64,000 bases of DNA from Kibdelosporangium persicum (GTDB taxonomy: Bacteria; Actinomycetota; Actinomycetes; Mycobacteriales; Pseudonocardiaceae): the NCBI RefSeq assembly GCF_013280595.1, contig NZ_JAAATY010000013.1, forward strand, positions 124,001 through 188,000, in the 5' to 3' direction. The translations under genes were made by a program, and so were the position numbers. The first letter of the stretch is position 1. Each line of letters begins with the position of its first letter. Shown one piece after another: positions 34,206 to 43,300 of the stretch. The notes beneath the pieces were generated by a model. It was not told the origin of the DNA and searched no databases. It worked only from the letters and a program-made list of their open reading frames with translations.

Positions 34206-35698
34206 GGCGTTTCCTTCGGGCCGAACCAGCGCTCCAGCGCGGTGGCGAGGTCGTCGCGGCTCTCCGGCGTCCAGGCCACGTGCGAGTCCGGCCGCAGGAG
34301 CACGGCAGCGGTGCCGTGCAGCGGCCCCGCCGGGTCGGCACCGTCGTGCGGCGAAGCGGTGATCACGTTCACCCGGTCGCTCCACGCCTCGGCGACCTGG
34401 CGCAGCCCGGCGTCGTCCGCGCAGTCGATCAGCACGCCACGGGCCGGGCGCATCAGTTCGGTGGTGCTGGTCTTGCCGTCCGCAGTGATCAGTTCGACGT
34501 GCGGCATCCGCTCGCCGAGCAACGGATGCCCGCCCTCGCCGACGTCGTACCGGACGGCCAGCCCGCTGACCATCCGCGCGAGGTGCCGGTGCACCTCCGG
34601 GTACTCGACCAGCTCGGCCATCACCTTGCGCAGCGGCAGCATTTCCTCACCGCGCAGGAACAGCAGGGCTTGGGCGCGGGTGTTCATCGTCAGCCGCTCG
34701 CCGACCGGGTGCCGTTCGCTGTGATACGTGTCCAGCAGGCTTTCCGGGCTGGTGCCGCGGACCACCGCGGCCAGCTTCCAGCCGAGGTTCACCGCGTCCT
34801 GGATGCTGGTGTTCATGCCCTGGCCGCCCGCGGGCAGGTGGATGTGCGCGGCGTCGCCCGCCAGCAGCACACGGCCGCGCCGGTACTCGGAGACGAGCCG
34901 GGTGGCGTCGGTGAAGGCGCCGATCCACACCGGGGTCGCGGCCGAGATGTCCTCGCCCGTCAGGCGTTTCCACGCCCCGGCGGCCTCCGCGAACGTGACC
35001 GGTTCGGTGCGCTTCTTCGGCGGGTTGTCCCGTTCGCAGATGGTGATCCGGAAGACGCCGTCGCCCAGCGGGCCGCCCATCACCATGCCGCCGGGGACCT
35101 TCTCGCCGATCTCCCTCGGCCGCATCTCGATGCCCTTGAGGTCGACCTGGAACATCTCCATGGTCCCCTCGACACCGGGGAAGTCGAAGCCGCACTGCTT
35201 GCGGACGCGGCTCCGGCCGCCGTCGCAGCCGACGAGGTACTGGCACCGCAACGTCCGCACGGTGCCGTCCGGCCCGGCCACCTCGACGTCGACACCGTCC
35301 GCGTCCTGCCTGACCGACTTCACGTCATGGCCCCGGCGAATGTCGGCCCCGAGTTCGGCGGCCCATTCTTCGAGCACGGTCTCGGTCTGCGACTGCGGCA
35401 CCGTGCGGTTGGCGAGATGAGGATTGCCCAGCACGCTGAAATCCAGCGGAATCCCGCCGAAATGGCCGAGCGAACTGGTCTCCGGATTGCCGAATCTCGG
35501 CAGCAGGCCGCGCTGGTCGAACACCTCCATGGTGCGGATGAACAGCCCAAGCCCGCGGGATTCCCCGGTCCGCTCGGCGAGCCGCTCGAGGACGATGACG
35601 CCTGCCCCGCCGAGCCGCAGTTCGGCCGCGAGCATCAGGCCGGACGGCCCGGCGCCGACGACGATCACGGGAGCGTCAACGGGCTTCCCCTTGACCAT
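34202..35698 (-). CDS. FAD-dependent aromatic polyketide hydroxylase
   Basis: The 498-residue PHBH-fold enzyme has [30 protein letters not shown] and [20 protein letters not shown]. Together with the protein at 41725 it forms a close pair: both share [19 protein letters not shown] and LLDTYHSERHPVG. It is the first gene of the PKS operon, upstream of KS-alpha. Hydroxylation or ring-opening of the polycyclic core is likely; the site is unknown. Confidence 0.9.
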   Translation of the reverse strand: MVKGKPVDAPVIVVGAGPSGLMLAAELRLGGAGVIVLERLAERTGESRGLGLFIRTMEVFDQRGLLPRFGNPETSSLGHFGGIPLDFSVLGNPHLANRTVPQSQTETVLEEWAAELGADIRRGHDVKSVRQDADGVDVEVAGPDGTVRTLRCQYLVGCDGGRSRVRKQCGFDFPGVEGTMEMFQVDLKGIEMRPREIGEKVPGGMVMGGPLGDGVFRITICERDNPPKKRTEPVTFAEAAGAWKRLTGEDISAATPVWIGAFTDATRLVSEYRRGRVLLAGDAAHIHLPAGGQGMNTSIQDAVNLGWKLAAVVRGTSPESLLDTYHSERHPVGERLTMNTRAQALLFLRGEEMLPLRKVMAELVEYPEVHRHLARMVSGLAVRYDVGEGGHPLLGERMPHVELITADGKTSTTELMRPARGVLIDCADDAGLRQVAEAWSDRVNVITASPHDGADPAGPLHGTAAVLLRPDSHVAWTPESRDDLATALERWFGPKETP

Positions 35699-35868
35699 GA
35701 GCTGTCGTTCCTTCCGTGCGATTTTCTCCGCGGCGCGAAAACACCCGCCGAAATGTTCGGTGATCCCCGTTCCGGCACTCGGTCAGTGCTGCCGGTTGCT
35801 GATATCGAGTCTTGTCGCCGGCCGTACTCCGCGTCAACGCGGTCGCTGCAAGAACAACCGCAAAGCTT

Positions 35869-35898
35869 TGTCAAGCGCATGTCAGGAAATGGCTCAGG
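35869..35898. promoter_or_regulatory. Phased heptamer repeats upstream of the PKS operon
   Basis: On the minus strand, reading toward the operon, CCTGAGC (35892-35898), CCTGACA (35880-35886) and CTTGACA (35869-35875) follow each other with spacings of 12 and 11 bp, that is about one helical turn. Direct repeats of this spacing are typical of OmpR-fold activators, and the last one contains a TTGACA that could be a -35 box. Similar heptamers occur before the P450 gene. Confidence 0.4.
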
Positions 35899-35933
35899 AT
35901 GACAAATCCCCGGTACCGCGACCGTCGCCCGGC

Positions 35934-36623
35934 CTATCGGCAGGCGAAACGAAAACCGACACCGCGAACCGTGCGAATCCAGTCACTGCCGCCCAGTTTG
36001 CTGCGCAGCGAACCGACGTGGGTGTCAATCGTGCGGCTGGCTCGCACGCTGGCGGCGTGCGGGGTTTGGTCGCCCCATACCTCGGCCATCAGCCGTTGGC
36101 GCGTGACGACGGTGCCGGCGTTGCGCGCCAGGTAGTGCAGCAGTTCGAACTCCTTGCGGGTCAGTTCGACGTGCCTGCCGTCCAGCCGCGCCTCGCGGGC
36201 GGTCGCGTCGATCTCCAGCGCGCCGATCGACAGGCTCAGTTCGACCGCGCGGGTCCGCTGACGCGGCCGCAGCCTGCGCATCAGCGCCTCGATCCTGGCC
36301 AGCAGCTCACGGAACTCGCACGGTTTGTCCATGCAGTCGTCCGAACCGGCCTGCAACGCGAGCACCCGCTCCAGCTTCGCGTCGCCGCCGGTGAAGGCGA
36401 TCATCGGAGTGTCACTGCGCTGGCGGATCCGCCGGCACAGCTCCACCCCGTCCATGTCGGGCAGTTCGAGGTCGAGCAGGATCAGGTCGGCGTCGCTGTC
36501 GGCCGTCAACGCCTCGCCGCCGGTGCCGACCGTGGCGATGTCGTAGCCGTGGCGGGTCAGGTTCTGCGGCAGTGAACTGGCCTTCTGCTGGTCCTCCACG
36601 AGCAGGATGCGCAGCGATTGCAT
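35934..36623 (-). CDS. OmpR/PhoB-type response regulator, probable pathway regulator
   Basis: The 229-residue protein has a receiver domain with Glu10-Asp11, phospho-acceptor Asp51 in ILLDLELPDMDG, Thr78 and Lys100, followed by a winged-helix domain with RTIDTHVGSLRSKLG and TVRGVGFRF. Unlike the atypical regulators of angucycline clusters such as JadR1, the phosphorylation pocket looks intact, yet no sensor kinase gene is in the window. ATG 36623 is chosen because it begins the receiver fold. It lies between the PKS operon and the export and tailoring genes and is the best candidate for cluster control. Confidence 0.85.
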   Translation of the reverse strand: MQSLRILLVEDQQKASSLPQNLTRHGYDIATVGTGGEALTADSDADLILLDLELPDMDGVELCRRIRQRSDTPMIAFTGGDAKLERVLALQAGSDDCMDKPCEFRELLARIEALMRRLRPRQRTRAVELSLSIGALEIDATAREARLDGRHVELTRKEFELLHYLARNAGTVVTRQRLMAEVWGDQTPHAASVRASRTIDTHVGSLRSKLGGSDWIRTVRGVGFRFACR

Positions 36624-37351
36624 GATCGATTTCCCCAGTGGTGGTTTCGGTACGATGCCTGCCTGCGAAATCATTCCCCAGGTATTGCTTTCCGCTTTCG
36701 GGCGCGCCGGGCCGTGGCCTTGTTTCCGCGAGGTTACGTCCACGCGCGGGGATGTCCCATTCGTCCAGCTGACCCGTGGCGTCGCGGAAACTTCTGGCAG
36801 ACGGTCAATGATCTCCCCAGTTTTGGCAACCGGAACGGCGGTCCTGTCAACCGTGGTAATCGAGAAGTGACACCGTGTCAAGTGACTGTCCACTCGCCGG
36901 TATGACTGTGCGTAGCCGATAAGCGGGCGGCCGTCCCGAGGATCATCCGATGTGGCGTTGACATGCGGGCGAGATTGCGTGATGTGAACGCAGCGTGGCT
37001 GGTGACAGTGTCACGTACTCGGCCGAAGGGTCAGCCTTTTCGCAGAGACACGCAGTGTGATGTTCGCCCCTGAATGGCGGCGAATGTGCGAGCCGGGTAA
37101 AGGATGTCAGGTCTTCGGCCGTCCATTGCGGGCGGCTGGCCGCGCCTTTTGTCTGGTTTCGGTGACGACGTCTTGTTCCGGTGGTTCGTTGGCGGACCGT
37201 CAAAAGACTTCAAACGTTCCGCCAAGTCGGCACGAGCGGGTTGTCACCCTTCGGCGATCGCGCCAAGCTCGGCTACGAGTCCCGCCCGGTCGTGCGGTGT
37301 TCTCCGACCCCCGGCCGGCGCATCACCCGTGAATCCGATGGGAGCGAGCCG
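36624..37351. promoter_or_regulatory. Long intergenic region upstream of the regulator and the SnoaL-like gene
   Basis: These 728 bases hold no convincing gene. They are the shared upstream region of the divergent regulator and SnoaL-like genes. Two short perfect inverted repeats are present, TGACACCGTGTCA at 36868-36880 and GTGACAGTGTCAC at 37002-37014, together with other TGTCA elements (36845). TTGACA at 36958-36963 followed by TGATGT after 16 bp is a possible but weak promoter. Confidence 0.5.
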
Positions 37352-37801
37352 ATGACACACGCGATCGAGACCGAACACGACACGCTGCTGCGTGAGCTGT
37401 CGCACCGAGCCGAGATCTCCGACCTGCTCGCCCGGAACTGGCGGACGATGGACGAGAAGGACTTCGACAGCGCCGCCGAGCTGTTCACCGACGACATCGT
37501 CCTGGTGATGGCGGGTGGCGAGCCGATCGTCGGTGCCGCCGAGGTGATCGAGTGCACCCGCGCCTTGAACGTCCCTTACGGGGCCACACAGCACAATGGC
37601 TGCAGCATCGGCATCGACCTGGACGGCGACCGGGCGACCGTGCACGCCAACGTGATCGGTGTGCTGGTCGGTGCGACGGACGATGTGCCGCCGGTCAGCG
37701 TGACCGCCGTCGGCGCCCGGGTCGGCGTTGTCCTGACTGAGCAGGGCTGGCGGATCAACCGCATCGAACTGACGCCGCGGTATCGGTATCCGGTCCGCTG
37801 A
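37352..37801 (+). CDS. SnoaL/NTF2-like protein
   Basis: The 149-residue protein has an NTF2-like layout: a helical start (LSHRAEISDLLARNWRTMDE), DFDSAAELFTDDIVLVMAG, and a beta-rich C-terminus ending in WRINRIELTPRYRYPV. In aromatic polyketide clusters such proteins act as cyclases or as cofactor-free hydroxylases. GGAG lies about seven bases before ATG 37352. Its exact reaction is not deducible. Confidence 0.8.
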   Translation: MTHAIETEHDTLLRELSHRAEISDLLARNWRTMDEKDFDSAAELFTDDIVLVMAGGEPIVGAAEVIECTRALNVPYGATQHNGCSIGIDLDGDRATVHANVIGVLVGATDDVPPVSVTAVGARVGVVLTEQGWRINRIELTPRYRYPVR

Positions 37802-37837
37802 CCGGTCCACTGCGGACGGACACGGTCACCCTGGACA

Positions 37838-37879
37838 CCCCGCAGCGGATCGGCGTGGGATCGCCGATCCGCTGCGGGG
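37838..37879. terminator. Strong stem-loop between convergent genes
   Basis: CCCCGCAGCGGATCGGCG (37838-37855) pairs perfectly with 37862-37879 over 18 bp around a six-base loop, followed by TCTTT. It separates the convergent SnoaL-like and flavin-binding genes and can act on both strands. Its sequence is unrelated to the dispersed palindromes. Confidence 0.85.
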
Positions 37880-37889
37880 TCTTTGCGGG

Positions 37890-38312
37890 TCAGCCGACGT
37901 CGCGGCGGTTGCTGGTGAACGGGGGCGCGTCCGGGTCGATGCCGAAGCTGATGACGCGTCGCGGGTGAATCCGGATGATCGCGCCGTCGAACCCGTTCGG
38001 CACACCGGCCCAGGCCGAGTCCGTGGCGTCGACGAGCGCCTCGCCGCGTCCGCGGATCTCCAGGCACCGCGGCTCCCACGACTCGTCCGACACGAGGTCG
38101 TCGATCACGAAGGCGACACGGTCGTTCTTGGTGACGTTGCGGAACTTCTGGCTGCCCGCCATCCGGCGCCCGCCGATGTCGATCGTGCCGGTACCGCTGT
38201 TGTAGCGAAAGGTGACCGGGTTGATCTGCAGGGTGCCGTCGGGTTGCGCGGTGGCCAGCCGGCCAAGTCGCTGACCGGTCAGGAAGTCGAACTCGATATC
38301 GGTGAAAACCAT
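37890..38312 (-). CDS. Pyridoxamine-oxidase-like flavin/F420-binding protein
   Basis: The 140-residue protein has the split-barrel fold marks of the PPOX family: QRLGRLATAQPDGTLQINPV, IDIGGRRMAGSQKFRNVTKN, RVAFVIDDLV and CLEIRGRGEAL. Many actinobacterial members bind F420 or FMN and reduce or oxidise small molecules. The ATG at 38312 has AGGA upstream. A tailoring reduction in the pathway is possible, but the gene could also be a bystander. Confidence 0.82.
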   Translation of the reverse strand: MVFTDIEFDFLTGQRLGRLATAQPDGTLQINPVTFRYNSGTGTIDIGGRRMAGSQKFRNVTKNDRVAFVIDDLVSDESWEPRCLEIRGRGEALVDATDSAWAGVPNGFDGAIIRIHPRRVISFGIDPDAPPFTSNRRDVG

Positions 38313-39016
38313 GACAGTTCCTCGTGATCCGGGTGGGTGATCGATGTGTCGGCGAACGGACGGCGAGTCCTGTGCCACAGTCGGCGACGATCCCGGCACA
38401 GTGCCCGGGAATGCTCCCGCTTGTCGTGGAGCACGCGGACGCCGGGCCATCGCGGCGATGCCCGTCCGCTTTCAGACAACCGCAGGAAGGGTCACGGCGC
38501 AACCTGTGTGAGGCGGTCAGTCGGGCGGATTCCGGTTCGTGCGCACGACTTCGCGGCACGGACGGGTGGCGGGGAGTGCTTGGCCGGGACGGGATCTTCG
38601 CGTTCTGCCCGCGTTCGGCGGTTCGGTCATGAACGGCTCCAGCAAGATCCACCGACTCCGATCCCCAGTCGTGCTCGCTCCGGACCCTCCGGCCCGACGT
38701 TCGACCATAGTGCGGTCCGGCCGCCGCCCGCCAGTGGTTCGCCGGTTTCCCCACCGGCATCGGAATCGCGGGCAGCATCGTGACGTAACAGACGGAACCA
38801 CCCAAACTCCGACCGGTATCGGCAGCCTTGACGGGAACCGCGAAGGCTGCGACTCTCGATGGAGACTGCGGTCGAGCGATTTCGCCTGGGGGAGACCAGC
38901 GCCCGTGCGTGCCGACAAGCCTGTGGCTGTCCCGGAAACGCCCCTGGGTTTGCGTGCCGCAGCGTCCGATCAGCGTTCTGGCTGGGTACATCTGTCCTGA
39001 AAGGAATGGTCAACCC
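38313..39016. other. Long intergenic region without a recognisable gene
   Basis: These 704 bases lie between the divergent PPOX-like gene and the MFS exporter. The open frames are short, without ribosome binding sites or family signatures. No clear repeat, RNA or operator was seen. It should contain both promoters and may include a decayed gene. Confidence 0.5.
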
Positions 39017-40345
39017 GTGGAACGAAGCCGATGGGGCCTGGTCGTGGCCGCCGGGCTGGCGGTGTTCGTCGTCCAGCTGGACGCCACGATCGTGAACATC
39101 GCGTTGCCGTCCATTGAGGACGATCTGCGGACGTCCACCTCGTTCGTGCAGTGGGTCGTGCTCGGCTACCTGACGCCGATCATCGGCTTGGGGCTGTGCG
39201 CCGGGCGCTGGGTGGACGCCGTCGATTCCCGCCGCGCGCTGACGCTGACGTGCGCGGGATTCGCCCTGTCGACGGCGGCGGCCGGGCTGGCGCCCGGGAT
39301 CGGGTGGCTGGTGGCGGCCCGGTTGGTCCAGGGCACGTTCGGTGCCATCCTGATGGCGCTTTCGTCAGTACTCGCGACCGTGTCGGTACGGCCGGACGCG
39401 CGAGCGCGGGCGTACGGCCTGATCATGCTGTTCGGCACCACCGGCGGGGTCACCGGGCCGGTGGTGGGCGGGCAGATCGTCGAATCGCTCGGCTGGCCGT
39501 GGATCTTCTACCTGTCCATCCCGCCGGTCGCGGCGGTCGCGTTGCTCGCCGCCGGGCAGTTGCCGCTGGGCGACCGGCTGACGTGGCCCCAGCGTCGCTG
39601 GCTCGTCGAGGCGGCCACGTTCGGCGGCGGCGCCGTGGCGGTCCTCTTCGCGCTGTCCCTCGCGGTGACCGAAAGTCCTGTGTGGATCGTCGTGGCACTG
39701 CTGGCCGTTCCGCTTGTGGTGGCGTGGTATCGAAGCCGCGACGCGGTACCGGTCCGTGAACTGCTGGGCACCCGGGGCGTCCTCGGCCCGCACGCGGCGC
39801 TTGTGCTGGTGTACGTGGGCCTTCACGTGCTGATCTTCGTGTTGCCCTTCTTCCTGCAGCACGGCCTGGGCACCACGCCGGGCACCGCCGGTCTCGTCCT
39901 GCTGGCGTATCCGGTCGCCGCTCTGGCGACGAGCTATGGCGCGGGCATGGTCGCCGACCGGGTCGGTACCCGGCCGGTCGCGGTGGCCGGTGCCGCGGTC
40001 ATCACCGTGGGCTTCGTCCTGCTCCTGCTCGCCGGTGGCGGGCCGGTCGACCTGTTCTGGCGGCTGGCCGTGGTCGGCGCCGGGTTCGGGCTGTTCAACG
40101 GGCAGTTGCAGGTGTTCCTGATGGGCAACGTGCCGCGCTCGCAGCTGGGGCTGACCGCGGCGACGTCGAACCTGGTGCGCCAGATGGGAAACGCGTTCGG
40201 CACGGCGACAGGTGCCGCGTTGTGGGCGCTGTCGGGCTCTTCGGCGTTGAGGTGGGGCGCGGCCCTGGCGGCGGTGTCCATGGTGATCGCGGGCGTGACC
40301 GTGGCGCGTTCCCGCTCCGGGCCGAAGGTCGAAGTTTCCTCGTAG
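39017..40345 (+). CDS. MFS exporter, drug:proton antiporter (DHA2-like)
   Basis: The 442-residue protein is an integral membrane transporter with about 12-14 helices. Early motifs QLDATIVNIALPSIEDDL, GRWVDAVDSRR (motif A) and FGTTGGVTGPVVGGQI (motif C of antiporters) place it with drug and antibiotic exporters. It lies within the cluster and probably exports the product and confers self-resistance. GTG 39017 is used, with AAAGGA about 11 bases upstream. Confidence 0.88.
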   Translation: MERSRWGLVVAAGLAVFVVQLDATIVNIALPSIEDDLRTSTSFVQWVVLGYLTPIIGLGLCAGRWVDAVDSRRALTLTCAGFALSTAAAGLAPGIGWLVAARLVQGTFGAILMALSSVLATVSVRPDARARAYGLIMLFGTTGGVTGPVVGGQIVESLGWPWIFYLSIPPVAAVALLAAGQLPLGDRLTWPQRRWLVEAATFGGGAVAVLFALSLAVTESPVWIVVALLAVPLVVAWYRSRDAVPVRELLGTRGVLGPHAALVLVYVGLHVLIFVLPFFLQHGLGTTPGTAGLVLLAYPVAALATSYGAGMVADRVGTRPVAVAGAAVITVGFVLLLLAGGGPVDLFWRLAVVGAGFGLFNGQLQVFLMGNVPRSQLGLTAATSNLVRQMGNAFGTATGAALWALSGSSALRWGAALAAVSMVIAGVTVARSRSGPKVEVSS

Positions 40346-40359
40346 GACATGACACAGGA

Positions 40360-40386
40360 ACCGCCAGGCGGGTTCCGCCTGGCGGT
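40360..40386. terminator. Stem-loop between convergent MFS and HxlR genes
   Basis: ACCGCCAGGCGG (40360-40371) and CCGCCTGGCGGT (40375-40386) form a perfect 12-bp stem with a three-base loop between two convergent genes. There is no long T run, so termination strength is uncertain. Confidence 0.7.
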
Positions 40387-40411
40387 CCTTCGCGCTCCGA
40401 TGCCGCCGGCA

Positions 40412-40813
40412 TCAGGGTGCCGTGCCGGTGCGCGTCCGGTGCTCGCGGATCTGGCCGTGGTGGTCCGCGACCCATGTGATCAGGGACGTGACGATCTGGT
40501 GGAGGCTGCGGCCCAGGGGAGTGAGGGCGTACTCCACACGCGGCGGCACCTCCGCGTAGGCGGTCCGGGTCACCAAGCCGTCCTGCTGGAGCTGGCGCAC
40601 GGTGAGGGTGAGCATCCGCTGGGAGATCCCGGGGACTTCGCGCCGCAGGTCGGTGTAGCGCAGCGGGCCGGCCGCCAGCACGGCGATCACCAGCATGCTC
40701 CACTTGTCGCCGACCCGGTCCAGTATCTGCCGGACGAAGTCCATCTGCTCAGCGGGGATGGCGGCGCACGGCCCTCGGCCCGCGGCGGCGTCGGGTCGGT
40801 CTGCGGTGTCCAT
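40412..40813 (-). CDS. HxlR-family transcriptional regulator
   Basis: The product of about 133 residues has the HxlR winged-helix core: ILDRVGDKWSMLVIAVLAAG, LRREVPGISQRMLTLTVRQL and ALTPLGRSL. Such proteins often sense oxidants or quinones and control a divergent oxidoreductase. Here the divergent gene is the SDR at 41012. ATG 40813 is preferred to the ATG at 40822, because GAGGGG lies at a suitable distance only for the former. Confidence 0.88.
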   Translation of the reverse strand: MDTADRPDAAAGRGPCAAIPAEQMDFVRQILDRVGDKWSMLVIAVLAAGPLRYTDLRREVPGISQRMLTLTVRQLQQDGLVTRTAYAEVPPRVEYALTPLGRSLHQIVTSLITWVADHHGQIREHRTRTGTAP

Positions 40814-41011
40814 GGCGCACATTCCCCTCCGGCACGCACATCGATGTGCCTTTTGTACGGGCTTCCATACTGGTCCATCATGGCGCTACGCACAAAAAGT
40901 AGGAATTGAAGGGCGGCTGCGCGGTTCCCGCCGCCCACGCCTGATCCACCCACCTGCCGGGCAGCTGATCCGCGCATGTCCCGGCGGTCACGACACGAAA
41001 GAGATCCGACT

Positions 41012-41710
41012 GTGCCCACTCTCGCCATCGTCGGCGCCGGTTCCGGCATGGGCCTGGCCATCGCCCGCACCTTCGGCAGCCGCGGCTTCGACGTAGCCCT
41101 GATCGCCCGCACCGAGCAGAAGCTGGAAGCACTGGTCGACCAGCTCGGCCAGGAAGACATCAAGGCCGCCGCGTTCCCCGCCGACGTCCTCGACCGCGCC
41201 TCACTGACCGACGCCCTGGACGCGGCCAAGGCCCACTTCGGCGGCATCGACGTACTGGAGTACTCGCCGGCCCCGCATTCCCCGGTGCCGGGCATCACCA
41301 TGGCCGCTCCCTCGGAGGTCACGGTGGACAACCTGCAGCCGCAGATCGAGTACAACTTCTACGGCGCCGTCACGGCTGCCCAGGCGGTTCTGCCCGCCAT
41401 GCGGGCGGCCGGCGCCGGGACCCTGCTGTTCACCACGGGCGGCGGCTCCGTGGACCCGGTGCCGATGCTGGCCAACATCAACGCGGCCGCGGCGGCTCTG
41501 CGCAACTGGGTGATCAACCTGAACAAGGAGCTGGCCGGCAGCGGCGTGTACGCCGGCCACGTGGTGATCAGCGTCTGGATCGGCGGGGGCGCCGTCGCGC
41601 GCGGCGGCGCCCCGGATGGCGTCCCGACGGCCACGCCCGAGCAGATCGCCCCGCTGTACTGGGACCTGTACGAGAACCGCGACCGGCCGGAGGCCATCTT
41701 CAGCGCGTAA
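41012..41710 (+). CDS. SDR-fold protein without the canonical Tyr-Lys pair
   Basis: The 232-residue protein has an SDR cofactor loop, VGAGSGMG, and a typical Rossmann body, but the active-site segment reads TTGGGSVDPVPMLANINAAAAALRNW: the place of YxxxK holds Asn and Ala. It may therefore be a binding or regulatory protein or use other residues. The GTG at 41012 follows the sequence AAAGAG. It is divergent from the HxlR regulator, which probably controls it, and its role in the pathway is uncertain. Confidence 0.78.
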   Translation: MPTLAIVGAGSGMGLAIARTFGSRGFDVALIARTEQKLEALVDQLGQEDIKAAAFPADVLDRASLTDALDAAKAHFGGIDVLEYSPAPHSPVPGITMAAPSEVTVDNLQPQIEYNFYGAVTAAQAVLPAMRAAGAGTLLFTTGGGSVDPVPMLANINAAAAALRNWVINLNKELAGSGVYAGHVVISVWIGGGAVARGGAPDGVPTATPEQIAPLYWDLYENRDRPEAIFSA

Positions 41711-41724
41711 CCGGGGCAGTACGC

Positions 41725-43188
41725 CTACGCGGGGCCGAACCACCGTTCGAGTGCCGCGGGAAGACCGGCTTTGCTGCCGGTCGCCCAGGCCAGGTGGCCG
41801 TCCGGACGGATCAGGTACGCGTCCGCGCCGTGCAACGGGCTGTCCGTGCCGTTGTCGACAGGTGCCGCCGTGACGATCTCCACTCGGTCCGACCAGGCAG
41901 CGGCGGCCTTGCGCAGCCCGGCGTTGCCGGCGCAGTCCAGCAACACACCGCGACCCGCGTGCAGCAACTCGGTGGTGCTGGTCTTCCCGTCCTCGTGCAC
42001 GAGATCGACGTGTGGCACCCGGCGGCCCAGCAGCGGGTGGTCGCCCTCGCCCATGTCGTACTGGATGTCCAGGCCGCTGACCATGCGAGCCAGGTGCCTG
42101 CTGACGTCCTCGTACTCGATCAGTTCGGAGATCACGTCCCGTAACGGCTGGATTTCCGTGCCGCCCAGGAAAAGCAGCCCTTGGGCCTGGGTGTTGGTCA
42201 GCAGGCGCCGCCCGACCGGGTGCCGTTCACTGTGGTAGGTGTCCAGCAGGTCGGCCGGTGCGGTGCCGCGGACCACGGCGGCGAGCTTCCAGCCCAGGTT
42301 CACCGAGTCCTGGATGCTGACGTTCATGCCCTGGCCGCCGGCGGGCAGGTGGATGTGCGCGGAGTCCCCGGCGAGCAGCACGCGGCCCATGCGATAGCTG
42401 GTCACCTGCCGGACCGCGTTGCCGTACGAACTGGTCCACACCGGGGTGCCGCCCGAGATGTCCTCGCCGGTGAGCCGCTTCCACGCCGCCACGACCTCGT
42501 CGAACGTGGCCGGGCTGGTGCGTGGCTTCGGCACGGCCGCGTGTTCGCAGATGACCAGCCGGGTCAAGCCTTCCGGCAGGTGACCCGCCATGACGAGGCC
42601 GCCCGGCACGGTCTCGCCGTACCTGCGCTCCCGTACCCGCACGTCCTTGACGTCGGCGAGGAACATTTCCATCGTCGCGGGAATTCCGGGGAAGTCGAAA
42701 CCCGCGCTCTTGCGCACCTTGCTACGGCCGCCGTCGCATCCCACGAGGTAGGCGCCACGCAGGCGATAAGCGCCCTGTGGGCCGTTCACCTCGATCTCAA
42801 CCCCCGCGTCGTTCTGGGTCAGCGACACCAGTTCGTGGCCGCGGCGGATTTCCGCGCCGAGTTCGGTCGCCCATTCTTCGAGAACCTTCTCGGTCTGCCA
42901 TTGCATCACTGTCTTGTTGGCCAGGTGCACGCCGTCGAGGACGCCGAGATCGAGGGTCAGGCCGCCGAAATGGTGGTAGGAGGTGGTCGTCAGGTCCCCG
43001 AACCGCGGCAGCAGGCCGCGCTGGTCGAAGACCTCCATCGTCCGCACGGTGAACCCCAGGCCACGGGATTCCCCGGTCGGCCTGGCGAGCTTCTCCACGA
43101 CGACGACGTCCACGCCGGCGAGCTGCAGTTCGCCGGCCAGCATCAGGCCTGCCGGACCCGCGCCCACGACGACAACGGCAGTGTCCAT
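41725..43188 (-). CDS. FAD-dependent aromatic polyketide hydroxylase
   Basis: The 487-residue PHBH-fold enzyme has [30 protein letters not shown] and VLLAGDSAHIHLPAGGQGMN. It is the close paralogue of the hydroxylase at 34202. AAGGAGA precedes ATG 43188. It shares a 255-bp divergent promoter region with the P450 gene, and its stop lies 14 bp from the convergent SDR gene. A post-PKS hydroxylation is likely. Confidence 0.9.
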   Translation of the reverse strand: MDTAVVVVGAGPAGLMLAGELQLAGVDVVVVEKLARPTGESRGLGFTVRTMEVFDQRGLLPRFGDLTTTSYHHFGGLTLDLGVLDGVHLANKTVMQWQTEKVLEEWATELGAEIRRGHELVSLTQNDAGVEIEVNGPQGAYRLRGAYLVGCDGGRSKVRKSAGFDFPGIPATMEMFLADVKDVRVRERRYGETVPGGLVMAGHLPEGLTRLVICEHAAVPKPRTSPATFDEVVAAWKRLTGEDISGGTPVWTSSYGNAVRQVTSYRMGRVLLAGDSAHIHLPAGGQGMNVSIQDSVNLGWKLAAVVRGTAPADLLDTYHSERHPVGRRLLTNTQAQGLLFLGGTEIQPLRDVISELIEYEDVSRHLARMVSGLDIQYDMGEGDHPLLGRRVPHVDLVHEDGKTSTTELLHAGRGVLLDCAGNAGLRKAAAAWSDRVEIVTAAPVDNGTDSPLHGADAYLIRPDGHLAWATGSKAGLPAALERWFGPA

Positions 43189-43300
43189 GTCTTCTCCTTG
43201 ACGGTGATTCGAGGCCAGATTCGACAGACCCAGCCACAGTAGGCCGGCGCGCGGAACGACGGAAAGAGCCGTCGCCCATTTTTGTGGCCGGTCCAGCAGA

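Noticed and set aside
36943-37203. Short minus-strand open frame in the regulator upstream region.
   Set aside because: It has no ribosome binding site, no recognisable domain and an unusual composition.
37890-38450. Longer version of the PPOX-like protein starting at 38450.
   Set aside because: The extra 46 residues have no similarity to the fold, and the ATG at 38312 has a good AGGA site.
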